This document shows, in pieces, positions 17,892 to 25,281 of a stretch of DNA of 64,000 nt. The notes below the pieces were generated by a model. The model was not told the origin of the DNA. It did no database searches and saw only the letters and a program-made list of their open reading frames with translations. The stretch is from Rhizobium ruizarguesonis. GTDB taxonomy: Bacteria; Pseudomonadota; Alphaproteobacteria; Rhizobiales; Rhizobiaceae. The stretch lies in the NCBI RefSeq assembly GCF_012349115.1, contig NZ_PQIG01000063.1, positions 62,001-126,000 of the forward strand, read 5' to 3'. How positions within the stretch are numbered: position 1 is the stretch's first letter; each line of letters begins with the position of its first letter. Both the position numbers and the translations under genes were made by a program.

Positions 17892-18278
17892 TTAGCCGGC
17901 AGCGATGATCTCGATCTCGACCAGCCAGTCGTCGCGCAGCGTTTCGACAATGATCGCCGTGGTCGGCACGGCGCGGCCATTGAGGGCCCGAAGACGGGCA
18001 TTCTGATTCGCCTCCATAAAGGCGCCGTCGCGGAGATAGCTCGTCAGCCGCACGATATTGCCCACCGTCATATCAGCGGAAGTGAGGATAGCGCGCAGAT
18101 TGGACCAGATGAGCTCCAGCTGTCCTTCCAGATCGGCCGCCGCCATTCCCTGTTGATTGAGACCCATGGTGCCGCTGACGAAGAGCAGCCGGGATGGATG
18201 CTTGACCTCCAGCGCATGGATGTAATCAGGGCTCGCTGCATAAGTCCCACTTGCCGGATTGCGCGCGATCATCTCCAT
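17892..18278 (-). CDS. RidA family (YjgF/YER057c) protein
   Basis: A 128 aa trimeric-type protein. RidA members deaminate reactive enamine/imine intermediates of PLP enzymes. The family hallmarks are present: SGTMGLNQQG (about residue 36), an NLRAIL segment, and the C-terminal RAVPTTAIIVETLRDDWLVEIE. The conserved arginine of true RidA lies in NGRAVPTTA. The ATG at 18278 follows GGGAGAAATTAC. It is divergent from an Lrp/AsnC regulator, which probably controls it. Confidence 0.9.
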   Translation of the reverse strand: MEMIARNPASGTYAASPDYIHALEVKHPSRLLFVSGTMGLNQQGMAAADLEGQLELIWSNLRAILTSADMTVGNIVRLTSYLRDGAFMEANQNARLRALNGRAVPTTAIIVETLRDDWLVEIEIIAAG

Positions 18279-18307
18279 GTAATTTCTCCCACTCCGAATA
18301 TTCTATT

Positions 18308-18337
18308 GAAGAATGCCAGTATCGGCGATTATTCTTC
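18308..18337. promoter_or_regulatory. Inverted repeat between RidA and its divergent Lrp-type regulator
   Basis: GAAGAAT at 18308-18314 and ATTCTTC at 18331-18337 form an inverted repeat separated by 16 bases in the 81-base gap between the two divergent genes. A second palindrome, GAATATTC, lies just before it. AT-rich palindromes of this kind are usual for Lrp/AsnC-type sites, so this is a candidate operator for both genes. Confidence 0.42.
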
Positions 18338-18359
18338 GGCAGAAAGGGGAGTTTGCGGA

Positions 18360-18887
18360 ATGGCGAAAAATACAGACGATCTTCGGCAGGGACGCAGGCA
18401 GCAGCCGGTCATCGATGCATTCGACCGAAGAATATTAGCCGCGCTCGCCGCCGACAGCAGCCAGAGCTATGCCAGGCTTGGCGAAGCGGTCGGCCTGTCG
18501 GCGCCGGCCGTGCATGAGCGGGTGCGCCGCCTGAGACAATCCGGCGCCATCAAGGGCGTGCATGCCGCGCTGGATGGCGCAGCCCTCGGCAAGCCGCTGC
18601 TTGCCTTCGTGCATGTGGAGGCGGCGGGCTGGGGCAAGAGCGAGCGGCTGATGCAGGTCCTGCAGTTTCCCGAAGTCGAGGAGATGCATTCGGTCGCCGG
18701 CGACGCCAGCGTTCTCTTCAAGGTCCGCACCGCCAGCCCTCAGGCCTTGGAGGCTTTTCTCGCCCAGATCCACGCCGTTCCCGGCGTCACCGGCACCCGC
18801 AGCTATATCGCGCTTTCCACCTATCTCGAGCGCCCGGTCCAAGCCGGCGTCACCGATAGCTGGCCGGACATGCCTCTGCCGGAATAA
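18360..18887 (+). CDS. Lrp/AsnC family transcriptional regulator
   Basis: A 175 aa regulator with an N-terminal basic extension (MAKNTDDLRQGRRQQP), a winged helix-turn-helix (AFDRRILAALAADSSQSYAR, then LSAPAVHERVRRLRQSGAIK) and a RAM domain (LLAFVHVEAAGWGKSERL...VAGDASVLFKVR). The ATG at 18360 is the only in-frame start giving a normal N-terminus. It is divergent from the RidA gene and may link amino-acid catabolism to removal of reactive imines. Confidence 0.9.
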   Translation: MAKNTDDLRQGRRQQPVIDAFDRRILAALAADSSQSYARLGEAVGLSAPAVHERVRRLRQSGAIKGVHAALDGAALGKPLLAFVHVEAAGWGKSERLMQVLQFPEVEEMHSVAGDASVLFKVRTASPQALEAFLAQIHAVPGVTGTRSYIALSTYLERPVQAGVTDSWPDMPLPE

Positions 18888-18900
18888 AGGCGACGCCAGC

Positions 18901-19308
18901 CTAATCCTCGCCCTCGAAGCGCGGAAGCGTTTCGATATTCTCTACCCCGGGCAGGGCCGAGCGGCACCATATCTGCTTTTTCGGCGTCAGTTCCCGCCGC
19001 TGGTCGATGCTGCCGATGCGGATGCCGAACCCGCCGCCGTCGCCATCCGTGCGGTAAAGCGGCGATCCGCAATTCGGGCAGAAGAATTGCCGGCTGAGAC
19101 CACCGCTGTCGCCATATTTTGCGTAGCCTCTTGGCTCGCCTGACGTGAGCGTGAAGCTTCCCGGCCGCGCCGGCGCGGTGATGCGATAGGCCGAGCCCGT
19201 CAACCGCTGGCAATCGGTGCAATGGCAGATCGAGACCCGCTCCGGGTCGATCTCCGCCTGATAGCGGATCGCGCCGCAGTGACATCCTCCGGTAATATGC
19301 ATCGGCAA
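18901..19308 (-). CDS. GFA family zinc protein
   Basis: A 135 aa protein of the glutathione-dependent formaldehyde-activating (Gfa) family. The zinc ligands are visible as GGCHCGAIRY (about residue 7), CHCTDCQRLTG (about 29) and FCPNCGSPLY (about 75). Family members have been linked to adduct formation between glutathione and formaldehyde, although many are uncharacterised. The start at 19308 or an ATG two codons later gives nearly the same product. It ends close to the converging Lrp gene. Confidence 0.9.
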   Translation of the reverse strand: MPMHITGGCHCGAIRYQAEIDPERVSICHCTDCQRLTGSAYRITAPARPGSFTLTSGEPRGYAKYGDSGGLSRQFFCPNCGSPLYRTDGDGGGFGIRIGSIDQRRELTPKKQIWCRSALPGVENIETLPRFEGED

Positions 19309-19314
19309 GTCCCC

Positions 19315-19343
19315 AAAGCATGTCGCGCAAAACTGTACGGCGG
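19315..19343. repeat. Half copy of the dispersed palindromic repeat
   Basis: AAAGCATGTCGCGCAAAACTG followed by TACGGCGG matches the left half of the repeat at 55300-55348 but lacks the right arm. It fills most of the 50-base gap between the GFA gene and the converging end of the peptidase gene. Confidence 0.55.
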
Positions 19344-19358
19344 AGCCATCGCCACGCT

Positions 19359-20891
19359 TTAGTCCGCCGGCTGAGCGGCCAAATGTGTGGCGTAGAAGGC
19401 CTTTGCATCCGCCGTGAAGGCGGCCCGCTGATCAGCTCTTGTATAGAACATATGGCCGCCGCGATAAAGCTTCAGTCCGACACGGCCGTCGGCGAGCGAG
19501 GGCGGTAGGTGGTCGACCACGTAGCGGCTAACGCCATAAGGCGTCACCACATCGCTGTAGCCATGCGCGATCAGCAGATGGAAGGCCGGGTTTGAGGCGA
19601 GCAGCTGCCTGACGTCGTCGGTAGCGCTGGCCTGGAAGCGCGATCCGCCGCCGCGTCCGCCGCCCCATTCCCAGCGCCGGCTGATATCGCCGTCGAGCAG
19701 CGAATAGGTCATCTCGGTCTTGAAGCCGAGCTCGTTGCGGGCGTAATCGGCAAAGGCCCCTCCATAGGCGCGGGTGAAGCCGTCGAGGATGGCGTCGTCG
19801 CCGCGATCGTAATCCGATTCCGGATAGGGATCGGGTGCTGCAAAGGAGGCGTCGTACGAGCTCATCACCTCGCCGCTGCCCTCACCTGAATGTTTGACGA
19901 AGGAACTGCCGAGGAAGCCGCGGTTGCGGGTGACGATATCCTCTGGAATGCCCGTCAGGCGAGCGATCCTGCCATAAAAGGCGGCGGCATCGGCACCCGT
20001 CGGCGGTGTTCCGGCCAGCGTCGTCAGATAGTCGCCGAGCGCGAAGGTCTCTGCCTCCTTCTGCTTCTCTTCGTCAAAGGCCTTGTGCCGGTCGAGTTCG
20101 GCCGCCGCCAGCGATGGCAGCTCCAGCGCCGCGCCGAGTGCGAACTGATCGGCATTGAACATCAGCTGGCCCTCGAGCAAGGGGGAAAGCATCACCGCGC
20201 CGGCGACGATGATGCCCTGGCTTTCCTGCAGTGCTGAAGCGACCTTGGCGGCGCGGAAGCCGCCATAACTTTCGCCGAGAAGATATTTCGGCGAGTTGGA
20301 ACGGTTGTTGTGCGCGACATAAAGCGCGATCGCCTTGGCGATGCTCTGCGCGTCGGCCCCGACGTTGTAATAATTGGAGGCGTCGTCGGCCTTTGCCGTC
20401 CGGCTCCAGCCGGTGCCGATCGGATCGATCAGCACCAGATCGGTAAAATCGAGCCAGCTTTGCGGATTGTCGACGAGTTTCGCATTGGCGCCGTCGCGTC
20501 CGTCCGGCCCGAAATCGAGCACTTTCGGCCCGACCAGCCCGAGATGCAGGAAGGCGGAGGCGGCACCCGGCCCACCGTTGAAGGCAAAGGTCAGAGGTCG
20601 ATTTGGCCCGCCATCCCTTGCGACATAGGCGGTGTAGAAGATCGCGCCGGTCTGCGCCCCGTCCTGGCCGAAGAGATCCAGCGTGCCGGCGGTGGCGGTA
20701 TAGGCAATCTTCCGGCCGCCGATCGTCAGCGCGTGCTCGGTGACGGAATCGGCCGGCAGCAGCTTCAGCATGCCGTCGCGTGCACCGCTCTGGACATTCG
20801 CCCTCGGTGGACCGCTTTCCTGCGCATGGGAAAAGGCAGGTGCTAGCGACGCCATAAACGCGGCGAGCAGAAACAGGGTTCGTATGCGCAA
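19359..20891 (-). CDS. Secreted serine carboxypeptidase-like protein (S10)
   Basis: A 510 aa alpha/beta-hydrolase with a cleavable signal peptide (MRIRTLFLLAAFMASLAPAF, cut near HAQ), so it is exported. The oxyanion motif FNGGPGAASAFLHLGLVGP lies near residue 105, the nucleophile motif GESYGG near 205, a likely catalytic Asp in YSDVVTPYG near 445 and a His in YRGGHMFYT near 480. The start codon is TTG at 20891, supported by GGAGGAAACATC. Rhizobial homologues are annotated as peptidase S10; the natural substrate is unknown. It stands alone. Confidence 0.88.
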   Translation of the reverse strand: MRIRTLFLLAAFMASLAPAFSHAQESGPPRANVQSGARDGMLKLLPADSVTEHALTIGGRKIAYTATAGTLDLFGQDGAQTGAIFYTAYVARDGGPNRPLTFAFNGGPGAASAFLHLGLVGPKVLDFGPDGRDGANAKLVDNPQSWLDFTDLVLIDPIGTGWSRTAKADDASNYYNVGADAQSIAKAIALYVAHNNRSNSPKYLLGESYGGFRAAKVASALQESQGIIVAGAVMLSPLLEGQLMFNADQFALGAALELPSLAAAELDRHKAFDEEKQKEAETFALGDYLTTLAGTPPTGADAAAFYGRIARLTGIPEDIVTRNRGFLGSSFVKHSGEGSGEVMSSYDASFAAPDPYPESDYDRGDDAILDGFTRAYGGAFADYARNELGFKTEMTYSLLDGDISRRWEWGGGRGGGSRFQASATDDVRQLLASNPAFHLLIAHGYSDVVTPYGVSRYVVDHLPPSLADGRVGLKLYRGGHMFYTRADQRAAFTADAKAFYATHLAAQPAD

Positions 20892-20991
20892 GATGTTTCC
20901 TCCGGCGGTCGGGATGAGAGGCTGAGATAGCGTAACATCCGCGACCGACGACCGGCATCAAGAGATGGTGATGGATAGGTGAGCGAGCGGC

Positions 20992-22284
20992 TCAGCCGTC
21001 CTTTTCGACCGCATGGACGTTGATCTCCACCGCCCGGCCCGCCTTCCAGCCATTGATTGCCGCGCCCAGTCCGAGCGCGACGAAGAGGGCTGCGCACCAG
21101 GAAAAGCTGCCGGTCCAGCCGCGGATGAGGCCGACGATGAGCGGGCCGATGGCGGCGAGCAGATAACCGACGCATTGCGCCATGCCGGAAAGATGGGCGG
21201 CGACATCGGGATCGCGCGAGCGCAGCACGATCGTCGTCATGGCCGCCGCGATCAGTCCACCCTGGCCGATGCCCTGCAGCACCGCCCACAGCCAGACCGT
21301 CGAAAGCGGCGCGAAGAGCAGGCCGAGCAGGGCGGTGACGGCGACGCCGCAGAGGCTCGCATTGATCAGCCGCTGGTCCCGGCCACGCACGGCGATATGC
21401 GGCACGATCAGGCAGGATGCCGCTTGCACCATCACCGACAGCGAAACGATCGCCCCGGCAGTGACGCCGTCGAGCCCGCGTTCGCGTAAGATAGGGACCA
21501 GCCAGCCGAAGACGCAATAGGCAAGTGCCGATTGCAGCCCCATGAACAGCGTCACCTGCCAGGCGAGCCGGTCGCGCCAGAGGCCTTTGACGTGGAAGCC
21601 ATTTCGTCTTGCCTGTCCGCCGCTGCGAAGAACTTCAGGCAGCCAGAGCAGGCTGACGAACAGGGCGGGCAGCGCCCAGATGGCGAGCGCGCCCGCGAGA
21701 GAGCCGCCTAATCCATGCTCGATCGGCAGCGTCAGCCCGGCCGCACTTGCCGCCCCGGCACAGAGCGCCATCGTGTAGAAGCCGGTCATCAGCGCCGCGC
21801 GCCCGGCGAAATCCCGCTTCACCAGCCCCGGCAGCAGCACGTTGCCGACGGCGATGCAGGCGCCCGCAAGGGCGGTGCCGATGAAGAGCAGCGGCACGGA
21901 GGAAAGCCCGCGCAAACCCGTGCCGAGGGCCAGAAGCAGGAGAACGCCGAGCAGCGTGCGTTCCGTGCCGAGGCGCTGGGCAAGACGAGGCGCAAGCGGC
22001 GAGAAGGCGCCGAGGCAGACGACCGGAAGCGTCGTCAGCAGGCTGGCGCCCAGCGTGCTGAGGCCGAGCTCCGAGCGGATTTCCGGCAGAAGCGCCGAGG
22101 CGCTCGAGAAGACCGGGCGCAGGTTGAAGGCGATCAGCACCAGGCTCGCGCCGAGCAGAAAGCGATCCGCCGCTCCCCGCACCGGCGTTGCCTGCGGCGG
22201 TAGAAGGCTGCCGGCCTCGGCCTCTACAAGCAATTCGTCGGCCGCCTCGAGCGCGCTGGCGGCATTGTTGGAAGGCGTGTTCAT
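20992..22284 (-). CDS. MFS transporter, CynX/NimT-like
   Basis: A 430 aa major-facilitator protein with 12 predicted hydrophobic segments. The opening LIAFNLRPVFSSASALLPEI is characteristic of the CynX/NimT (cyanate and nitroimidazole) branch. Its ATG overlaps the stop of the GntR gene (ATGA), so it is in one transcript with that regulator and probably exports, or imports, the regulator's ligand. The substrate is unknown. Confidence 0.88.
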   Translation of the reverse strand: MNTPSNNAASALEAADELLVEAEAGSLLPPQATPVRGAADRFLLGASLVLIAFNLRPVFSSASALLPEIRSELGLSTLGASLLTTLPVVCLGAFSPLAPRLAQRLGTERTLLGVLLLLALGTGLRGLSSVPLLFIGTALAGACIAVGNVLLPGLVKRDFAGRAALMTGFYTMALCAGAASAAGLTLPIEHGLGGSLAGALAIWALPALFVSLLWLPEVLRSGGQARRNGFHVKGLWRDRLAWQVTLFMGLQSALAYCVFGWLVPILRERGLDGVTAGAIVSLSVMVQAASCLIVPHIAVRGRDQRLINASLCGVAVTALLGLLFAPLSTVWLWAVLQGIGQGGLIAAAMTTIVLRSRDPDVAAHLSGMAQCVGYLLAAIGPLIVGLIRGWTGSFSWCAALFVALGLGAAINGWKAGRAVEINVHAVEKDG

Positions 22285-22970
22285 GACAGGATCATCCGGT
22301 CGAGTGCGGCAAGAACCGGCGCCATGAAGCGCCGCACCCCCGCATCCGCCTTGTCGGGATCGCCGGTTTCGATGGCGTCGACGATATCGGCATGCGCCTG
22401 CATATCGGGTTCCGGAATATCCTTGCCGAGCGTCGCCGCGATGGTATCGGCGATCGAGGCCGAGAAAAAATCATAGATCTCGATCATCGCCCGGTTGCCG
22501 GAGGCGGCGATGACCGCCTTGTGGAAGGCGAGGTCGCGTTCGATGAAGGCCGCCTGGTTGCCGCCGTCGTAATTGCCGCGTTCGGCAAGCAGTCTGCGAA
22601 GCCCGGCAACAATCTCCGGCGTCTTGCGGATCGCCGTCAGCCGGGCTGCCTCGACGTCGAGCGCCAGGCGCGCCTCGAACTGGTCGCGCAGGCTGGCGCG
22701 CCGCGCCATCGTCAGCGGCCGGCCGGCATCGCTGGTGGCGCGGACATAGGTGCCCGAACCCTGCCTTGTTTCGAGATAACCCTGGGAGGCGAGGACCCGC
22801 ACCGCCTCGCGCACCGTGCCGCGGCTGACGGACAGCATGGCCGACAGCGAGGCTTCATTCGGCAATTTCTCGCCGACCGCCCAGCGTTTGCCGAGAATGT
22901 CGTCGCGGATCGCCTCGATCGCCTCATCCGCGAGATTGGTCTTGCTCAGTGCGCGCATCTCACTACTCAT
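22281..22970 (-). CDS. FadR-type GntR family transcriptional regulator
   Basis: A 229 aa regulator: the N-terminal winged helix has KLPNEASLSAMLSVSRGTVREAVRVLASQGYLETRQGSGTYV split over residues about 38-78, and the C-terminal FCD helical ligand domain contains the metal-binding pattern seen in FIERDLAFHKAVIAASGNRA. The start is either 22970 or an ATG at 22958 (MRALSKT). A large palindrome covers the first of these, so 22958 may be the real start with the palindrome upstream of it. The gene leads the MFS gene and very likely represses this operon. Confidence 0.9.
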   Translation of the reverse strand: MSSEMRALSKTNLADEAIEAIRDDILGKRWAVGEKLPNEASLSAMLSVSRGTVREAVRVLASQGYLETRQGSGTYVRATSDAGRPLTMARRASLRDQFEARLALDVEAARLTAIRKTPEIVAGLRRLLAERGNYDGGNQAAFIERDLAFHKAVIAASGNRAMIEIYDFFSASIADTIAATLGKDIPEPDMQAHADIVDAIETGDPDKADAGVRRFMAPVLAALDRMILS

Positions 22971-23003
22971 AAAGTCATCAGATGACTTTATGAGTAGTGA
23001 GAT
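22957..23003. promoter_or_regulatory. Large palindrome at the GntR start: probable auto-operator
   Basis: Two perfect 23-base arms (left 22957-22979, right 22981-23003) are separated by a single A at 22980. The inner core is AAGTCATC-A-GATGACTT. FadR-type GntR regulators bind dyads, and this one overlaps the 5' end of the regulator gene, so autoregulation of the GntR-MFS operon is the simplest reading. In RNA it would form a very stable hairpin over the first start codon. Confidence 0.7.
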
Positions 23004-23054
23004 TTCGATCTTTCGTCAACGCCTGACGCCAAGACAATAAAGACATCAAGACAA

Positions 23055-23083
23055 TAAAAAAGGGCCGCCTCAGCGACCCTTTC
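23055..23083 (-). terminator. Rho-independent terminator after the 23-codon gene
   Basis: On the minus strand an 8-bp stem with one mismatch (AGGGTCGC / GCGGCCCT, loop TGAG) is followed by TTTTTTATTG. It ends any transcript carrying the small gene at 23141-23212 and isolates the GntR promoter. Confidence 0.7.
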
Positions 23084-23140
23084 CATGAGTTTGGCCTCAA
23101 ACTGGCCTGGACTGTCTATGCAGCCCCAGGAAGGCGGGGA

Positions 23141-23212
23141 TTAGAGCGAGGGCTGCCTCGCCTTCGTCACCTCTTCCATGCCCGTTACGAGGTCCGAAAT
23201 CTCATTAGACAT
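23141..23212 (-). CDS. Putative 23-residue small protein
   Basis: An ATG at 23212 opens MSNEISDLVTGMEEVTKARQ and three more residues before TAA. The ribosome-binding site is unusually good (AAGGAAGGTGATCC, 4-16 bases upstream). A plausible rhizobial promoter lies further up on the minus strand (CTTGCA, 16 bases, CTACTT, between 23250 and 23280), and a terminator follows at 23055-23083. The peptide is acidic at the start, has no membrane segment, and matches nothing I recognise. It could instead be a small RNA, since the 3' part also forms a short stem (AGTTTG-GCCT-CAAACT, 23088-23103). It lies just after pirin. Confidence 0.5.
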   Translation of the reverse strand: MSNEISDLVTGMEEVTKARQPSL

Positions 23213-23290
23213 TGGATCACCTTCCTTTCGTTCTGTTGCTGATGGCTTAAAAGTAGGCCGATTCTTCGCAGATGCAAGAGAGAAATGCGT

Positions 23291-24202
23291 TCAGTGCGCA
23301 GCTTTGATGAAGGTGCCGTTCTGCAGTTCGCGCATCGCCTGCATGATTTCCTCGCGCGAATTCATCACGATCGGGCCGTGCCAGGCAACCGGCTCCTCGA
23401 TCGGCTTGCCGGAGACAAGCAGGAAACGGATGCCCTGGTCGCCTGCCTGCACCGTCACTTCGTCGCCGCTGTCGAAGACCACGAGCGTGCGGTTGCCGGA
23501 CATGTCGCGGATATTCAATTCCTCGCCGTCGACTTCCTTCTCGACGCGCACGCCGAAGGGTTTCGATGCATCGCGGAAGGTGCCGGAGCCGGCGAAGATA
23601 TAGGCGAAGGCATTGCGGTAGGTATCGACCGGCAGGCGCTTCTTCCGGCCGGGCGGCACCGAAACGTCGAGATAGATCGGCTCGGCGGCGACGCCATCGA
23701 CCGGACCGGCCTTGCCCCAGAAATCGCCGCAGATCACCCGCACCGCCGTGCCGTCATCATCGACGACGACAGGAATATCGGTGGATTTGACGTCCTGGTA
23801 GCGCGGCGCCGTCATCTTCAGCGAGGAGGGCAAGTTCGCCCAGAGTTGGAAGCCGTGCATACGGCCGGCAAAATCGCCCTTCGGCATTTCCTGGTGCATG
23901 ATGCCGCTGCCGGCTGTCATCCACTGGATGTCGCCGGCGCCGAGCAGGCCGCTATTGCCCAAGCTGTCGCCGTGCTCGACGGTGCCGGCGAGCACATAGG
24001 TGATCGTCTCGATGCCGCGATGCGGATGCCAGGGAAAACCGCGGATATATTCCGCCGGATTGTCGTTGCGGAAATCATCCATCATCAGGAAGGGATCGGT
24101 CATCGCGGGATCGCCGAAGCCGAAGACGCGGTGCAGCTTGACGCCGGCGCCTTCCATGGTCGGTGTGGCAGTACTTTCATGCTTGACGGGGCGGATCGAC
24201 AT
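23291..24202 (-). CDS. Pirin family protein
   Basis: A 303 aa two-cupin protein. The pirin motif is clear: FPWHPHRGIETITYVLAGTV with the metal ligands H-P-H (about residue 56) and the later HQEMP block. Pirins are iron-binding proteins; bacterial ones have been linked to quercetin 2,3-dioxygenase activity or to protein partners, and the role here is unknown. The ATG at 24202 is preceded by GAGGACGCC. A small gene follows 78 bases downstream. Confidence 0.92.
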   Translation of the reverse strand: MSIRPVKHESTATPTMEGAGVKLHRVFGFGDPAMTDPFLMMDDFRNDNPAEYIRGFPWHPHRGIETITYVLAGTVEHGDSLGNSGLLGAGDIQWMTAGSGIMHQEMPKGDFAGRMHGFQLWANLPSSLKMTAPRYQDVKSTDIPVVVDDDGTAVRVICGDFWGKAGPVDGVAAEPIYLDVSVPPGRKKRLPVDTYRNAFAYIFAGSGTFRDASKPFGVRVEKEVDGEELNIRDMSGNRTLVVFDSGDEVTVQAGDQGIRFLLVSGKPIEEPVAWHGPIVMNSREEIMQAMRELQNGTFIKAAH

Positions 24203-24278
24203 GGCGTCCTCCTAGAGGTTCAACTTGGCGGCGACTATAGCCGCCCGGCTGCCGGGCGCGAAGTCTGCGGGGCAGACA

Positions 24279-24306
24279 ACGCAGTGTTCACAAAAGAACA
24301 CAGCGT
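24279..24306. promoter_or_regulatory. Inverted repeat between pirin and the amidotransferase
   Basis: ACGCAGTGTTC and GAACACAGCGT flank ACAAAA, giving 11-base arms with a single mismatch and a perfect GTGTTC-N6-GAACAC core. It lies in the 256-base divergent gap and is a candidate operator for one or both genes. The regulator is not evident. Confidence 0.42.
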
Positions 24307-24458
24307 TTCGCCGAATTTGAAGAGGTCAGGCGTCAAGAAATCGTCATGTTTCACTTGCAAACCGGCCGGGCGTTAAGCTGTTATTAGCGACGACATTCGA
24401 CAATTCAGTTGCGTTTCAGCATTTCCCGCCGATGCGGCGGGTTCCGGAGCAAAGAGCC

Positions 24459-25271
24459 ATGTGTCGCTGGGCAGCCTATCGCGGAGACCCCCTCTATCTC
24501 GAGGAGTTGGTATCCTCGCCCGCCCATTCCCTGATCGAGCAGTCGCATTGCGCCACCCGCGCCAAGACCGCGACGAATGGCGATGGCTTCGGCATTGCCT
24601 GGTATGGTGATCGGCCCGAGCCCGGCCGCTACCGCGATATCCTGCCCGCCTGGTCGGATTGCAATCTGAAGAGCCTGGCGAGGCAGATCCGTTCGCCGCT
24701 CTTCCTCGCCCATGTCCGCGCTGCCACAGGCGGCGGCACGCGCCGCGACAATTGCCATCCCTTTACCCATGAGAGCTGGTCCTTCATGCACAATGGCCAG
24801 GTCTCCGGCTTCGAGCGCCTGCGCCGGCCGATGGAGGCGATGCTCGACGACGAGTTGTTCAATGCCCGCGGTGGCACCACCGATTCCGAATTGATGTTCC
24901 TGCTGGCGCTGCAGTTCGGCCTGCGCGAAGCGCCGATCGCCGCGATGGCGGAAATGATCGGCTTCATCGAGGACCTGGCGGAAAACACCATCGGCTCGGT
25001 GCTGCTGCGCTTTACCGCTGCCTTCTCCGACGGCAAGGCGCTTTATGCCATCCGCTATGCGACCGATCGCAAGGCGCCGACTCTTTATGCCTCGCCGGTT
25101 GGCAAGGGCTATTGTCTTGTGTCGGAGCCGCTGAACGACGATGGCGATGCCTGGGCCGAGATCCCGAACGGCAGCGCCGTCACGGTCGGCGAAGGAGGAA
25201 TCGACGTCGCGGATTTTCGACCGGGCAAACGGGCGGCCGTCAAATCGCAGCGCATCGTCGTTCCAGCCTGA
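24459..25271 (+). CDS. Class II glutamine amidotransferase (YafJ-like)
   Basis: A 270 aa N-terminal-nucleophile amidotransferase. The start must be the ATG at 24459, because the catalytic Cys has to be residue 2 (MCRWAAYRG) and become the N-terminus after Met removal. Other family positions are NGDGFGIAWYG (about residue 45), HVRAATGGGTRRDNCHPF (about 84) and the acceptor-side FMHNGQVSGF (about 109). No synthase domain is attached, so it is a stand-alone amidohydrolase or YafJ/EgtC-type enzyme whose acceptor is not known. Confidence 0.9.
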   Translation: MCRWAAYRGDPLYLEELVSSPAHSLIEQSHCATRAKTATNGDGFGIAWYGDRPEPGRYRDILPAWSDCNLKSLARQIRSPLFLAHVRAATGGGTRRDNCHPFTHESWSFMHNGQVSGFERLRRPMEAMLDDELFNARGGTTDSELMFLLALQFGLREAPIAAMAEMIGFIEDLAENTIGSVLLRFTAAFSDGKALYAIRYATDRKAPTLYASPVGKGYCLVSEPLNDDGDAWAEIPNGSAVTVGEGGIDVADFRPGKRAAVKSQRIVVPA

Positions 25272-25281
25272 TCCCTCGGCG

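Noticed and set aside
24279..24306. LexA box
   Set aside because: The rhizobial LexA site is a direct GTTC-N7-GTTC repeat; this is an inverted GTTC/GAAC with a different spacing.
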